This document shows, in pieces, positions 23,587 through 32,601 of a DNA stretch of 64,000 bases. This stretch comes from CAZCTC01 sp964501335. Lineage in GTDB: Bacteria > Chloroflexota > Anaerolineae > B4-G1 > SLSP01. The notes beneath the pieces were generated by a model. The model was not told the origin of the DNA, searched no databases, and saw only the letters and a program-made list of their open reading frames with translations. The position numbers and the translations under genes are program-made. The stretch lies in assembly GCA_964501335.1 (NCBI GenBank), contig CAZCTC010000028.1:1-64000 (forward strand). The letters run 5' to 3'. Each line of letters begins with the position of its first letter. The stretch's first letter is position 1.

Positions 23587-25893
23587 ATGAGAAATAAACC
23601 ATGGTTGTTGTTGATGTTGGTATTGGCGATTCTGGCCGGTTTGCCGGGGTGTAATCCGGCAGCGGCTCCGCAAAATGTAACCAAGACTCCTTCACCTGTT
23701 GAGACTGCTCTGCCGGGCACCGCTACGCCGACGGCTTTGGCTCCTGAGCCGGTTTCTTCTCCGACCGCTACTCCCTTTGTCGATACCTCAGGCGTGACCG
23801 TCCCTTCCGATATCCGTTCCACAGGGCTGGCCAAACTTTATCAGCCGGTGGCGGCGGCGGTGCCGGCGCGTTATGACGACGGCAATTATAAGTTGCCGGT
23901 TGCTTACAGCGCGCTGGTCAACGGCGGTCAGTTCCAGTTGAGCGCTGCTCAGGTTCAATTGTTGCAGCAGAACGGCTTTGTGGTGACCCCTGGCGAGTGG
24001 TTGGAATTCTTCCAGCCTTATGAGCAGGTGCGCTATCAGGAACTCCCGGTTTTTGTTTCTACGGATTCTGTCTATCACGTTTATCACTTGCTCTTCGACA
24101 AGATTTTGCGCGATCTGGAGCGGGAGCAGTTCATTCCTACCCTGGAAAGTTTGACGACCAGCCTGACCGAGGCGGCTCAGGCTCAATATGAAGAAGCCAG
24201 GGGCACCTCGTTGGAAGATCCGGCCCGCCGCGCCTGGGGCTATTTTGTGGTGGCGCAGCAGTTGATGCTGGAAAATCCTCCGGCGATCCCGGATGCGGTT
24301 AAAGCGGAGGTCGAACCGGAACTGGCCAAGATTATGGCTCATTCCGGCATTCAGCCTTCTTCATTGTTGACTCTGCCGGAGGCCCTGGCCGCCGGCGTGA
24401 CCTGCTCTCCCGATGCGACTCCCGAGGAAGCGGCGAAGTTTTATTGCGAGGACTATTCTCAGTATGTGCCGCGCGGTCATTATACCCGGGATGAACGGCT
24501 GATGCGTTATTTCCGTACGATGATGTGGTATGGTCGGATCAATCTGCGGCTTAAGTATGCTCGCGAGACCAAAATCGCGCTGTTGATCACCCGGCTGATC
24601 CGCCAGACTTCCGTTCAGGGGCAACCGGCGGAGAAACTTTGGGTTGCGATTTACGACCCCACGGTCTTTCTGGTGGGGAAGTCCGACGATCTGGGATTTC
24701 ATGAGTACGGCCCGGTGATGGATGCGGTATATGGTGAAAATGCCGATCTTACGGCCCTGGCCGATGAAGGAAAGCTGGCCGCTTTCACGAAGGTAGCCCG
24801 GGAGTTGCCGCCGCCGCAGGTCAATTCGATGTGGGTTTACATCTGGGAAGATGAAGACGAGGTGACACAGGGCTTCCGTTTTATGGGGCAGCGCTTTGTC
24901 CTCGATGCCTATATTTTCGAGCAGTTGATCCATCGGAATGTCACGGATCGCTGGCTGCCCAGCGGGTTGGATGTCTTTGCGGCGATGGGCAGCGAAGAGG
25001 CCTACGCTATTCTTCAAGAGAACGGTGAGATGAACTATCCGAATTACGATACGCAGATGGCGAAAGTGCGTGGTGAGATCGCCGGATTGCAGCAGGATTC
25101 CTGGACGCAGAACCTTTACTGGAACTGGCTCTATGCGTTGCGCCCGCTGGCTGAGCCGAAGGGGGAATCCTATCCGCCTTTTATGCGGACTCAGGCCTGG
25201 GCCCGGAAGGATTTGCATACGGCGTCGGGCAGCTGGACCGAGCTGAAGCATGATACGATCCTCTATGCCAAGCAGGTGATGGCCGAGCTGGGCGGTGGTG
25301 GTGAGATGCCGGCTCCGCCGCGGGCCTATGTCGAGCCGAACCCTGAGGTTTATGCCCGGCTGCGGGCTCTGGCGCAGATGACTTATTCGGGGTTGGAGCA
25401 ATATGGTTATTGGAACGGCAACGGCAATCTGGTCGGCGACAGCTATCAGCTGGAGTCCTTGGAGGAGATGCTGACTTTCTTGCAGCGTGCGGCGGAGCGG
25501 GAGCTGCGGGGCGAGTTGTTGGAGACCGATGAGTACGAACGGCTGAAGTATTACGGCGGCTGGCTGGAACGGATTACGCTGGCTTCGGCGGATACGGAGG
25601 GCGAGGGCCGGAATATTTTCAGCGATGAGGATCAGTCGGCTCTGGTGGCGGATGTGGCGACCGATCCCAACGGTCGGGTGTTGGAAGAGGCGACCGGGCG
25701 GGTTTTCAATATTTACGTGGTAACGCCCGACGGCAATGGCGGCTTGCAAATTGCGCAAGGTGCGGTTTACTCGTATTATGAATTTGCATGGCCGATCGAG
25801 GATCGGTTGACGGATGAGAAGTGGCAGGCGATGGTGACGGCGAAGTCGCAGCCGCCCCAGCCCGAATGGACGAAATTGTTTATCGCCCAATAA
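23587..25893 (+). CDS. DUF3160 lipoprotein
   Basis: A 768-residue protein. The N-terminus has a hydrophobic signal and a plausible lipobox ending at Cys22 (LAGLPGC), then a Thr/Pro-rich linker (about residues 28-65). The rest is a DUF3160 domain, recognisable from VSTDSVYHVYHLLFDKILRDLE and FMGQRFVLDAYIFEQL. It is expected on the outer face of the cytoplasmic membrane; no catalytic site is known for the family. The start at 23587 is chosen over a frame extending 40 codons upstream because GGAGAGGAAG precedes it and the signal begins there. Confidence 0.88.
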   Translation: MRNKPWLLLMLVLAILAGLPGCNPAAAPQNVTKTPSPVETALPGTATPTALAPEPVSSPTATPFVDTSGVTVPSDIRSTGLAKLYQPVAAAVPARYDDGNYKLPVAYSALVNGGQFQLSAAQVQLLQQNGFVVTPGEWLEFFQPYEQVRYQELPVFVSTDSVYHVYHLLFDKILRDLEREQFIPTLESLTTSLTEAAQAQYEEARGTSLEDPARRAWGYFVVAQQLMLENPPAIPDAVKAEVEPELAKIMAHSGIQPSSLLTLPEALAAGVTCSPDATPEEAAKFYCEDYSQYVPRGHYTRDERLMRYFRTMMWYGRINLRLKYARETKIALLITRLIRQTSVQGQPAEKLWVAIYDPTVFLVGKSDDLGFHEYGPVMDAVYGENADLTALADEGKLAAFTKVARELPPPQVNSMWVYIWEDEDEVTQGFRFMGQRFVLDAYIFEQLIHRNVTDRWLPSGLDVFAAMGSEEAYAILQENGEMNYPNYDTQMAKVRGEIAGLQQDSWTQNLYWNWLYALRPLAEPKGESYPPFMRTQAWARKDLHTASGSWTELKHDTILYAKQVMAELGGGGEMPAPPRAYVEPNPEVYARLRALAQMTYSGLEQYGYWNGNGNLVGDSYQLESLEEMLTFLQRAAERELRGELLETDEYERLKYYGGWLERITLASADTEGEGRNIFSDEDQSALVADVATDPNGRVLEEATGRVFNIYVVTPDGNGGLQIAQGAVYSYYEFAWPIEDRLTDEKWQAMVTAKSQPPQPEWTKLFIAQ

Positions 25894-25926
25894 GAAGTAG
25901 CCAGTAGAAAGTAGACAGTAGACAGC
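25894..25926. repeat. GTAGACA tract left of the four-helix-bundle gene
   Basis: AGTAGCCAGTAGAAAGTAGACAGTAGACAG-type units in four copies begin at the DUF3160 stop codon. It forms the left bracket of the gene at 25984. Confidence 0.85.
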
Positions 25927-25983
25927 TCTTCATCGCAGGCGCAGTTTTAAACAGGCGTTTTATTCAATCGGTGAGGAGTTCAT

Positions 25984-26349
25984 ATGGGACAAATCAGGCG
26001 TTTTCAGGATTTGGAAGTCTGGCAAAAAGCGCATTGGTGGGTTATAGAAATTTATAAGCTGACGCAGGGTTTCCCGCCAGAAGAGCGTTATGGATTAATT
26101 TCTCAGGCACGCCGGGCTGCGGTTTCAGTGCCGGCCAACATTGCCGAAGGCTTTAAACGTAAGGGAGTGTCGGAAAAAATAAGATTTTACAATATAGCAG
26201 AGGCTTCTTTGGAAGAGGTGAGGTATTATCTTATCCTGGCTCAGGATTTGGAGTACGTTGCAACTTCCAGTCAATTACAGGAAAAGGCTGAAGAGATCAG
26301 CCGGATGCTTTATGGATTGATTCAGGCGCTCAATCGGTCAGGAAAGTAG
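25984..26349 (+). CDS. Four-helix-bundle protein (S23/IVS type)
   Basis: A 121-residue cytoplasmic protein with the full S23-like signature: FQDLEVWQKAH, FPPEERYGLISQARRAAVS, PANIAEGFKRK, and a final helix after LEEVRYYLILAQDL. The family includes proteins encoded in 23S rRNA intervening sequences and is related to the Avd subunit of diversity-generating retroelements; its function outside those is unknown. No rRNA or reverse transcriptase is nearby. A GAGGAG site precedes the ATG. GTAGACA tracts bracket the gene on both sides, the right one starting at the stop codon, which suggests a compact mobile cassette. Confidence 0.93.
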   Translation: MGQIRRFQDLEVWQKAHWWVIEIYKLTQGFPPEERYGLISQARRAAVSVPANIAEGFKRKGVSEKIRFYNIAEASLEEVRYYLILAQDLEYVATSSQLQEKAEEISRMLYGLIQALNRSGK

Positions 26350-26443
26350 ACTGAATGAAGTAGACAGTAGACAGGAGAATTGGGATTTTACAGGCTTACA
26401 TTGTCTGGAAATTCGCTGTCTACTGTCTACCGTCTACTGTCTA
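26344..26443. repeat. GTAGACA tract, fold-back form, right of the four-helix-bundle gene
   Basis: Forward units (AAGTAGACAGTAGACAGG, about 26356-26373) are followed by inverted units (CTGTCTACTGTCTACCG and further copies, 26409-26440) across a 36-nt loop. The forward part overlaps the stop codon of the gene. Confidence 0.85.
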
Positions 26444-26512
26444 CTAATTTTTTGCATGCAGTAAATCTTAATTTACAGCCTCGTAGCTTAAACGTAGCAA
26501 TTTGAATTATCA

Positions 26513-29500
26513 ATGAAACGTTATCAAGTTTATCTCCCTCAAGATCGCTTATCCTCTTTGGTGAAAGGCGAGGCGTTGCCGGCGGACAGCTCCGGGGCAG
26601 CGCTTTTTGTCGATATCTCCGGTTTTACGCCGCTTACCGAGGCGTTGATGCAGACCCTGGGCCTGCGGCGCGGCGCTGAAGAGCTTTCCAGTTATCTCGA
26701 TCAGGTTTATGCTGCGCTGATTGACCGGGTTGAACGTTATCACGGGAGCGTGCTCAATTTTGCCGGGGATGCCATCACCTGTTGGTTTGTGGATGAGGGA
26801 GATCAGCCGGCTGCGCTGCGCGCCGTAGCCTGTGCTCTGGCGGTGCAGCAGGCGATGCAGGCTTTCGCCACCCTGTCGGTGCGCGATCAGGTGGTTTCGC
26901 TGGCGGTCAAAGCGGCGGTGGCCTGTGGATCGGCCCGCCGTTTTGTGGTAGGCGATCCAGAGATCCAGTTGATCGATGTGCTGGCCGGTGAGACGCTGGT
27001 GCGGATGGCCTCGATGGAACATCTGGCCCACAAGGGCGAAGTGGTGGTGGATGCTCGAACGCTGGTGCAACTGGGAGCGCAGGTAAGTGATTCTGAACGG
27101 CGACTGCTGCCGGCGGGTGGTGAGCTGTTTGTCCTCCCGGCCGGGCTGGAATTTCCCGAGCCGGAGACTGCTTTGCCGGAGGTGGCTCTGCCGGAGGGCT
27201 TTGCCGATACCGCGTTGCGTTCCTGGCTGTTGCCGGAGATTTGGGAGCGATTGCATGCGGGCCTGGGCGAGTTCCTCACCGAGTTACGGCCGGTGGTGAC
27301 CCTTTTCTTGTGTTTTACCGGGATTGAGTATGAGGTCGATCCTCAGGCCGGTGAGAAGCTCGATATCTTTATCCGGCAGGTTCAGGGGGTGCTGACCCGT
27401 TACGGTGGGAATTTATTGCAGGTGGTGATGGGCGACAAGGGCAGTCACCTTTATGCTGCTTTCGGCGCGCCGGTGGCCCATGAGAACAATCCCCGCCGGG
27501 CGGTGTTGGCGGCTCTGGCGTTGCAGCAGCTGGCCGTCGAGCTGAATTTTGTGGGTTCCGTGCAGATCGGTGTGAGCCAGGGAATGCTGCGGGCGGGGGC
27601 TTACGGCGGCACCACCCGCCGTACTTACGGCGTGCTGGGCGATGAGGTCAATGTGGCGGCCCGTCTGATGCAGGCGGCCGCGCCGGGGCAGATTCTGGTC
27701 AGCGAGCGGGTGCGGCGCAGCACCGGCGATATTTTTACCTGGGAGGTGCTGCCGGATCTCAAGGTGAAGGGCAAGCGCGACCCGGTGGCGGTCTGGGAGC
27801 TGGTGGCGTTGGAAGGACGGGGAGCGCTGCACCTTTCCGATTCGGTTTCGCTCTGGCCGATGGTGGGACGCCAGACCGAGCTGGCGATAGCCGCCGAGAA
27901 GATCACCCTGACTTTGCAGGGCAAGGGGCAACTGGTGGCGATCACGGCCGATGCCGGGGTGGGCAAGTCCCGGTTGGTGGCTGAGATCATCAAACTGGCT
28001 CAGACGTTGGGGATGGCGGGGTATGGCGGAGAGTGTCAGTCTTACGGTACCAATTCTTCCTATCTGGTCTGGCATTTTATCTGGCGGGATTTCTTTCGCA
28101 TCGATGAAGAGGCTTCTCTGGAAGAACAGCGGCGAATGCTGGATGCGGAACTGGCCGCCATCGATCCGTTGTTGACGCCGCGGGCGCCGTTATTGGGGGT
28201 GGCGCTCAATCTGCCCATCCCAGACAATGAGCTGACCCGGAGTTTCGATGCCCGGCTGCGCAAGGATTCGCTGGAAGCGCTGTTGGTTGATTGTGTGCGG
28301 GCGCGGGCGAGGCAGGGGCCGCTCTTTTTTGTGTTGGAAGATTGCCACTGGCTCGATCCGCTCTCTCACGATCTGTTGGAGGCGATTGCCCGTGTCTGCA
28401 TCGACCTGCCTGTCTTTATTCTCAATGCTTACCGGCCCCTGGAACTGGCCCATTTGCAGCCGCCTCGCATTTCGACTTTGCCTAACTTCACCGAGATCAG
28501 GCTGGCGGAATTTACGCCGGAGGAGACCGAGCAGCTGTTGGAGTTGCGCTTGACGACGCTGCATTGGGATGCGGCCGATCCGGCCGCGCTACGGCAGCTC
28601 AAGGCGAGAATTGCGGAGCGTGCTCAGGGAAATCCCTTTTATCTGGAAGAGCTGTTGAATTACATTTCCGACCGGGGCGTGGATTGGCACGATGCAACGG
28701 CCCTGGCGAATCTGGATCTGCCGGAAAGCCTGCATAATTTGATCCTCAGCCGTATCGATCAGCTCAGCGAGCGAGAAAAGACCACGCTCAAGATTGCCAG
28801 CATTATCGGCCGTGTATTCCGGTTCAACTGGCTTTGCGGTTACTATCCGGCGTTGGGCTCTTCGGCCGAAGTGCAGGAGGATCTGGAGGTGTTGCGCCGG
28901 CTGGATTTGACCCGGTTGGAGACGCCGGAGCCGGAGCTGGCCTATCTATTCAAGCATGTGGTGATGCAGGAAGTGACCTATGCCAGCCTGCCTTATGCCA
29001 CCCGGGCGCAGTTGCACGAGCAGCTGGCGCGCTGGCTGGAATCTCAGGCGGGGGAACAGATGGGCGCTACGCTCAATTTGCTGGCGTATCACTACGGCCG
29101 AAGCGAGAATCTGCCCAAAAAGCGCGCCTATCTGCGGCGGGCCGGGGAAGCGGCTCAGGCCAGTTATGCCAACGATGTGGCCCTGGTCTATTATGAGCAG
29201 TTGTTGCCGTTGTTGAATGAGCCCGTTGCGCAGATCGAGATGCTGCTCAAGCTGGGCGACGTGTTGGAGCTGGCGGGACAGCTGGAGCGGGCTTTGAGCC
29301 GTTATCAACAGGCGCTGTCGCTGGCTGAAGAGATCCGAGACGGGGCGGCGCAGGCGCGTTGTCAGAATGCCCTGGGCGAATTTATGGAAAAGCGCGGCGA
29401 GTACGATGTCGCGCATCTCTGGCTGGAGCAGGCCCGGGAGAGTTGGCGGGCTTTGGGAAACGATGAGGCCGAGATCCGGGTGTTGGTTGAAATGGGGTGG

Positions 29501-30460
29501 GTCCATTACCGAAAAGGTGAGAATGACGAGGCGCGGCGAGATTTGATCGCCGGATTGGCGGCGGCGCGGAAGCAGGGCAATCTGGAGACGGTGGCCCGGG
29601 CCCTCAATGGGTTGGGCGTTGTGGCTTCGGATCAGGGGGAGTATTTGATCGGGACGGCTTTTCTGGAAGAGAGCCTGGACCTGAAGCGGCAGGCCGGCGA
29701 TAAGCGTACCATTGCCTCCTTGTTGAACAGTCTGGGAACGCTGGCCTGGAATCAGGGCGAATTTGCGGCGGCCCGGGAGCTTTACGAGGAGAGCCTGACT
29801 CATTTCCGGGAGATGGGGTACAAGCGCGGTATCAGCATGCCGCTTAACAATCTGGGGTTGATCGCTTTCGATCTGGAGGATTATCCGGCGGCGAAGGCGT
29901 TGTTTGAGGAGAGCATGGCGTTGAGCCGTGATTTGGGGGATAAGCATGGGGTGGCTGTGCCGTTGAACAATCTCGGCGATCTGGCCTGCGTGCAGGGGGA
30001 TTATCCGGCGGCTTATGCGTTGTTGCAGGAGAGTCTGGCCCTTTACCGGGAGATCGGGAATAAATCAGGGTTGGCCGGCGGGCTGAACTCGATGGGCCAT
30101 GTGCATTTCGGGTTGGGGGATTATACGACGGCCCGTTCCAGCTATATTGAGAGTTTGACGTTGGCCCACGAGATGGGCGAGAAGTTGTTGATGGCCTTTA
30201 ACTGGATCGAACTGGGTGGGTTGACTGCGACGGTCGGCGCCGGGCGTCCGGAGATGCTGCGGCGGGCGGTTCGGCTGGCGGTGGCCGGCGAGAAGCTGCT
30301 CCAGGCGATCGAGGCGCCGATGGATGTGACGGTGCGGCGTTTTTACGAGCGGGCGCTGAATGTGGGCCGGGAAGGGCTCAGCGTGACGGATTTCGAGACG
30401 GCGCTGGCCGCAGGGCGGGCGCTCTCTGCCGATCAGGCGATCCACGAGGCGGGGATGTAA
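26513..30460 (+). CDS. Class III cyclase-domain / AAA ATPase / TPR signalling protein
   Basis: A 1315-residue protein. Residues 25-190 form a cyclase homology domain with the metal Asp pair (Asp34 in FVDISGFT, Asp86 in FAGDAIT). A second cyclase-like domain (about 255-430) lacks the first Asp (LFLCFTGIEYE) but keeps GDKG, so it is probably regulatory or completes a pseudo-heterodimer. An AAA/STAND ATPase follows, with Walker A ADAGVGKSR near residue 479 and VLEDCHWLDPLS near 605. From about 860 to 1270 there are TPR repeats with LNNLG and GDxxxA patterns. No membrane segment is seen. It may make cAMP in response to an unknown ligand; activity is unproven. Known relatives are large adenylate cyclases of soil bacteria. 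Confidence 0.92.
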   Translation: MKRYQVYLPQDRLSSLVKGEALPADSSGAALFVDISGFTPLTEALMQTLGLRRGAEELSSYLDQVYAALIDRVERYHGSVLNFAGDAITCWFVDEGDQPAALRAVACALAVQQAMQAFATLSVRDQVVSLAVKAAVACGSARRFVVGDPEIQLIDVLAGETLVRMASMEHLAHKGEVVVDARTLVQLGAQVSDSERRLLPAGGELFVLPAGLEFPEPETALPEVALPEGFADTALRSWLLPEIWERLHAGLGEFLTELRPVVTLFLCFTGIEYEVDPQAGEKLDIFIRQVQGVLTRYGGNLLQVVMGDKGSHLYAAFGAPVAHENNPRRAVLAALALQQLAVELNFVGSVQIGVSQGMLRAGAYGGTTRRTYGVLGDEVNVAARLMQAAAPGQILVSERVRRSTGDIFTWEVLPDLKVKGKRDPVAVWELVALEGRGALHLSDSVSLWPMVGRQTELAIAAEKITLTLQGKGQLVAITADAGVGKSRLVAEIIKLAQTLGMAGYGGECQSYGTNSSYLVWHFIWRDFFRIDEEASLEEQRRMLDAELAAIDPLLTPRAPLLGVALNLPIPDNELTRSFDARLRKDSLEALLVDCVRARARQGPLFFVLEDCHWLDPLSHDLLEAIARVCIDLPVFILNAYRPLELAHLQPPRISTLPNFTEIRLAEFTPEETEQLLELRLTTLHWDAADPAALRQLKARIAERAQGNPFYLEELLNYISDRGVDWHDATALANLDLPESLHNLILSRIDQLSEREKTTLKIASIIGRVFRFNWLCGYYPALGSSAEVQEDLEVLRRLDLTRLETPEPELAYLFKHVVMQEVTYASLPYATRAQLHEQLARWLESQAGEQMGATLNLLAYHYGRSENLPKKRAYLRRAGEAAQASYANDVALVYYEQLLPLLNEPVAQIEMLLKLGDVLELAGQLERALSRYQQALSLAEEIRDGAAQARCQNALGEFMEKRGEYDVAHLWLEQARESWRALGNDEAEIRVLVEMGWVHYRKGENDEARRDLIAGLAAARKQGNLETVARALNGLGVVASDQGEYLIGTAFLEESLDLKRQAGDKRTIASLLNSLGTLAWNQGEFAAARELYEESLTHFREMGYKRGISMPLNNLGLIAFDLEDYPAAKALFEESMALSRDLGDKHGVAVPLNNLGDLACVQGDYPAAYALLQESLALYREIGNKSGLAGGLNSMGHVHFGLGDYTTARSSYIESLTLAHEMGEKLLMAFNWIELGGLTATVGAGRPEMLRRAVRLAVAGEKLLQAIEAPMDVTVRRFYERALNVGREGLSVTDFETALAAGRALSADQAIHEAGM

Positions 30461-30507
30461 ATGGAAGAGTGGAAAATGGAAGAATGGAAGAATGGAAGAC
30501 GGAAGAG
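30461..30507. repeat. GGAAGAAT tract repeat
   Basis: Units GGAAGAGT, GGAAAAT, GGAAGAAT and GGAAGACG run from the cyclase stop codon directly into the stem of a hairpin element. Confidence 0.8.
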
Positions 30508-30612
30508 CATATTTTGGGCGGCTTTCTGAAGCCGCCCAAAATATGAATAAAAAACTCTCTCTGCCCGTCCAGTGCGTCGTTTCTTACGGAAAAACTGCCA
30601 GGTGCAGGACGC
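30508..30612 (-). repeat. Hairpin element, minus orientation, tract-joined
   Basis: A perfect 17-bp hairpin at 30508-30545 (core GGGCGGC, loop TCTG), AATAAAAAACTCTCTCTG, CAGTGCGTCGTTTC and GCAGGACGC at the right. It is the only minus-oriented copy with a GGCGGC-type core in the window. Confidence 0.85.
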
Positions 30613-30646
30613 AAAAAAGCGGACAATCTTACGATTGTCCGCTTTT
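30613..30646 (-). terminator. Intrinsic terminator of tRNA-Phe
   Basis: A 14-bp stem AAAAGCGGACAATC with its complement, 4-nt loop, followed on the minus strand by a run of six U residues. It starts 5 nt beyond the CCA end of the tRNA. Confidence 0.85.
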
Positions 30647-30650
30647 GTTG

Positions 30651-30727
30651 TGGTGCCGAGGGCCGGAATTGAACCGGCGACACAGGGATTTTCAGTCCCC
30701 TGCTCTACCGTACTGAGCTACCTCGGC
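30651..30727 (-). tRNA. tRNA-Phe (GAA), CCA encoded
   Basis: On the minus strand GCCGAGG pairs with CCTCGGC; D arm AGCTC...GAGC, anticodon loop CTGAAAA with GAA, T arm GCCGGTTCAATTCCGGC, discriminator A and genomic CCA at 30651-30653. Promoter and terminator flank it, so it is a monocistronic tRNA unit. Confidence 0.97.
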
Positions 30728-30739
30728 TCAACGGGGCTT

Positions 30740-30767
30740 ATTGTACCCGAAGGCTTTAAATTGTCAA
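30740..30767 (-). promoter_or_regulatory. Promoter of tRNA-Phe
   Basis: On the minus strand, TTGACA (30762-30767), a 16-bp spacer and TACAAT (30740-30745), 12 bp upstream of the tRNA. The -35 box overlaps the stop codon of the GltD-like gene. Confidence 0.8.
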
Positions 30768-32185
30768 GCCGAGAGCTTTTCGGCCAGCGCCGTTGCGACA
30801 CGTCGGGCGTCGGCGATGGCCGGGGCCAGCAGGTCGGGCCCGCGGACGGCATCGCCGGCGGCGAGGACATCCGGCAGGGTAGTGCGTCCCGTGGTCTGGT
30901 GATCTACGATGATCAATCCCTTGCTGTGGGTTTTCAATTCTTCAATTTTGGACAGGAAGGCCGGATCGGGGCTGTAGCCCAGCGCCAGGACTACTGCATC
31001 GGCGGGGACGTGGAACTCGCTGTCCGGGATAGGGGTGGGATGCCGCCGACCGTCGGGGTCCGGGTCACCGAGGGCGATCTTTTGATAGATCACGCCGGTC
31101 AGCCGTCCGGATTCATCGACCGTGAAGTTTACCGGGGTGGTGAGCCAGACGAATTGGGCACCTTCTTCCCGGGCATAGGTGTAGTCTTCATGGTGGGCCG
31201 GCATTTCCGCCTCACTGCGGCGATAGTAACAGGTTACTTCGGCGACGCCGGGCAGGCGCACGGCCGTGCGAAGGCAATCCATGGCCGTATCTCCGCCGCC
31301 CAGCACATGGACGCGGGCGCCCGGTTGGAAAGGGCTCTGCCATTCCTCCGGCAGCAGGCCCGGCTCGATGTTGCCGCGGGCCAGGAATTCGGTTGCTTCG
31401 TAGACGCCGGGGGCGTTCTCATGGGGCAGGCCGGGATGTTGGACCTGACCGGCGCCGGTGCCCAGGAAGACGGCCTGATGCGCGGCGCGAAGGTCGTCCA
31501 TGGAGAGATCTTTGCCGATGGTGACGTTGCAGCGGAAGGTCACGCCCAGCTTTTCCAGCCGGCGAACCAGGGCTTGCACGGCCAGTTTTTCCAGCTTGAA
31601 ATTGGGGATGCCGTACATCAACAGGCCGCCGGGGTAGGGCTGGCGTTCGTAGATCGTGACCGGGTAGCCGTGGCGGGCCAGCGTTTCGGCCGCGGAGAGT
31701 CCTGCGGGGCCGGAGCCTACCACGGCGATGGAGGTTTCATGGACAGGGGGAACGGTGTCGGTGGGCGTTTCGGCGGCGCGCAGGGCGTCCCCGGCGAAGG
31801 CTTCCAGGTGGCGCAGGGCCAGAGCGCGGCCGCCGGGATTCTGGACACAGGCCTGTTCGCAAAGTTGATGGGGACAGGTGCGCCCGCAGATTTCAGGAGC
31901 AAGGTTGGTGCGGGCATAGATCTGACCGGCACCGACGAAATCACCGGCTTCGATTAACCCGAGGGCTTCGGGGATGGCGTTGTGCATGGGGCAGGCTGCC
32001 TGACAGGGGGCTGTCGGACAGTGAAGGCAGCGCGCCGCTTCGGTTTGGGCTTCGAGGGGGGTGTAGGGGATGCGGATTTCAGCGAAGTCGCCGCGCCTTT
32101 CTGCGGGGGATCGGAGCGGCACCGGGACAGGGGAGAGCTTGAGCCGGGCCTTACGGTCGATTCCCGTGGGCAAAGGGTTGGTCAT
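30764..32185 (-). CDS. GltD-like FAD/NADP iron-sulfur oxidoreductase
   Basis: A 473-residue protein. The N-terminal dihydroprymidine-dehydrogenase-like domain has eight Cys in two sets (C53, C56, C61, C65 and C100, C104, C109, C113) for two [4Fe-4S] clusters. An FAD site VVGSGPAGLS (155-164) and an NAD(P) site VHVLGGGDTAMD (292-303) follow. It resembles the glutamate synthase small subunit, but no gltB is nearby; stand-alone members move electrons from NAD(P)H to varied partners, for example in pyrimidine catabolism. The start at 32185 is preferred over a site 21 codons upstream because GGAGG lies 7 nt before it and the promoter lies upstream. Confidence 0.9.
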   Translation of the reverse strand: MTNPLPTGIDRKARLKLSPVPVPLRSPAERRGDFAEIRIPYTPLEAQTEAARCLHCPTAPCQAACPMHNAIPEALGLIEAGDFVGAGQIYARTNLAPEICGRTCPHQLCEQACVQNPGGRALALRHLEAFAGDALRAAETPTDTVPPVHETSIAVVGSGPAGLSAAETLARHGYPVTIYERQPYPGGLLMYGIPNFKLEKLAVQALVRRLEKLGVTFRCNVTIGKDLSMDDLRAAHQAVFLGTGAGQVQHPGLPHENAPGVYEATEFLARGNIEPGLLPEEWQSPFQPGARVHVLGGGDTAMDCLRTAVRLPGVAEVTCYYRRSEAEMPAHHEDYTYAREEGAQFVWLTTPVNFTVDESGRLTGVIYQKIALGDPDPDGRRHPTPIPDSEFHVPADAVVLALGYSPDPAFLSKIEELKTHSKGLIIVDHQTTGRTTLPDVLAAGDAVRGPDLLAPAIADARRVATALAEKLSA

Positions 32186-32220
32186 GCTTAACCTCCAATT
32201 GTAAGCAGGTAGAAAACGGC

Positions 32221-32248
32221 AGTATAAAGGTTTTTTGGGGGCTTGCAA
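32221..32248 (-). promoter_or_regulatory. Promoter of the GltD-like gene
   Basis: On the minus strand, TTGCAA (32243-32248), a 16-bp spacer and TATACT (32221-32226), giving a leader of about 30 nt. Confidence 0.65.
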
Positions 32249-32272
32249 GTGGTTTGGAGATTCTTTTTTAAT

Positions 32273-32305
32273 AATTTCGCGCGCCCCGTAGGGGCGCGCG
32301 AAATT
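32273..32305 (-). terminator. Terminator of the signal peptidase-deoC operon
   Basis: A perfect 15-bp stem AATTTCGCGCGCCCC with its complement and loop of 3 nt, 24 bp beyond the zinc ribbon gene stop. On the minus strand the arm is followed by U residues. Confidence 0.8.
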
Positions 32306-32328
32306 GTATTAGATCAGTTGCCGGGGCG

Positions 32329-32601
32329 TTAAGACGACCAGCGACGGGGGCCGCGTTCGTCAGGGCCTTCGGTCTTGGGTGCACGTACCTGGCGCGGTTG
32401 TTCCAGCGCTTCCTCATCCGGGCCGAGCAGCATTTCCACATTGGAAAGGGCGGTGCGGTCATAGCGGGTATAGCCGCAGACATCGCAGCGCCAGCTGGCA
32501 AAGTTCGGCATCGTCAATAAGAACGGTCCCCATTGGCGGATGAAGGTGCTTTTGATGGGGTGCAGGTGCCCGAAATTACAGCGGGGGCAGGAATATTTCA
32601 T
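32329..32601 (-). CDS. Small zinc ribbon protein
   Basis: A 90-residue protein with two CxxC knuckles (Cys5/Cys8 in SCPRC and Cys39/Cys42 in CDVCG), a rubredoxin-like or zinc-ribbon fold, and a charged, disordered tail after residue 55. The start codon overlaps the deoC stop by 4 bp (ATGA), so it is translationally coupled and ends the operon. Function is unknown; it could bind nucleic acid or a protein partner. Confidence 0.8.
   Translation of the reverse strand: MKYSCPRCNFGHLHPIKSTFIRQWGPFLLTMPNFASWRCDVCGYTRYDRTALSNVEMLLGPDEEALEQPRQVRAPKTEGPDERGPRRWSS

Noticed and set aside
24361..25890. 509-residue minus-strand frame opposite the DUF3160 gene
   Set aside because: Arg/Leu-rich antisense translation; the plus frame has a signal, lipobox and domain blocks.
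25894..26443. Diversity-generating retroelement
   Set aside because: An Avd-like protein is present, but there is no reverse transcriptase and no template/variable repeat pair.
30572..31957. 461-residue plus-strand frame across tRNA-Phe and the GltD-like gene
   Set aside because: It covers a tRNA and is antisense to a gene with Fe-S and FAD motifs.
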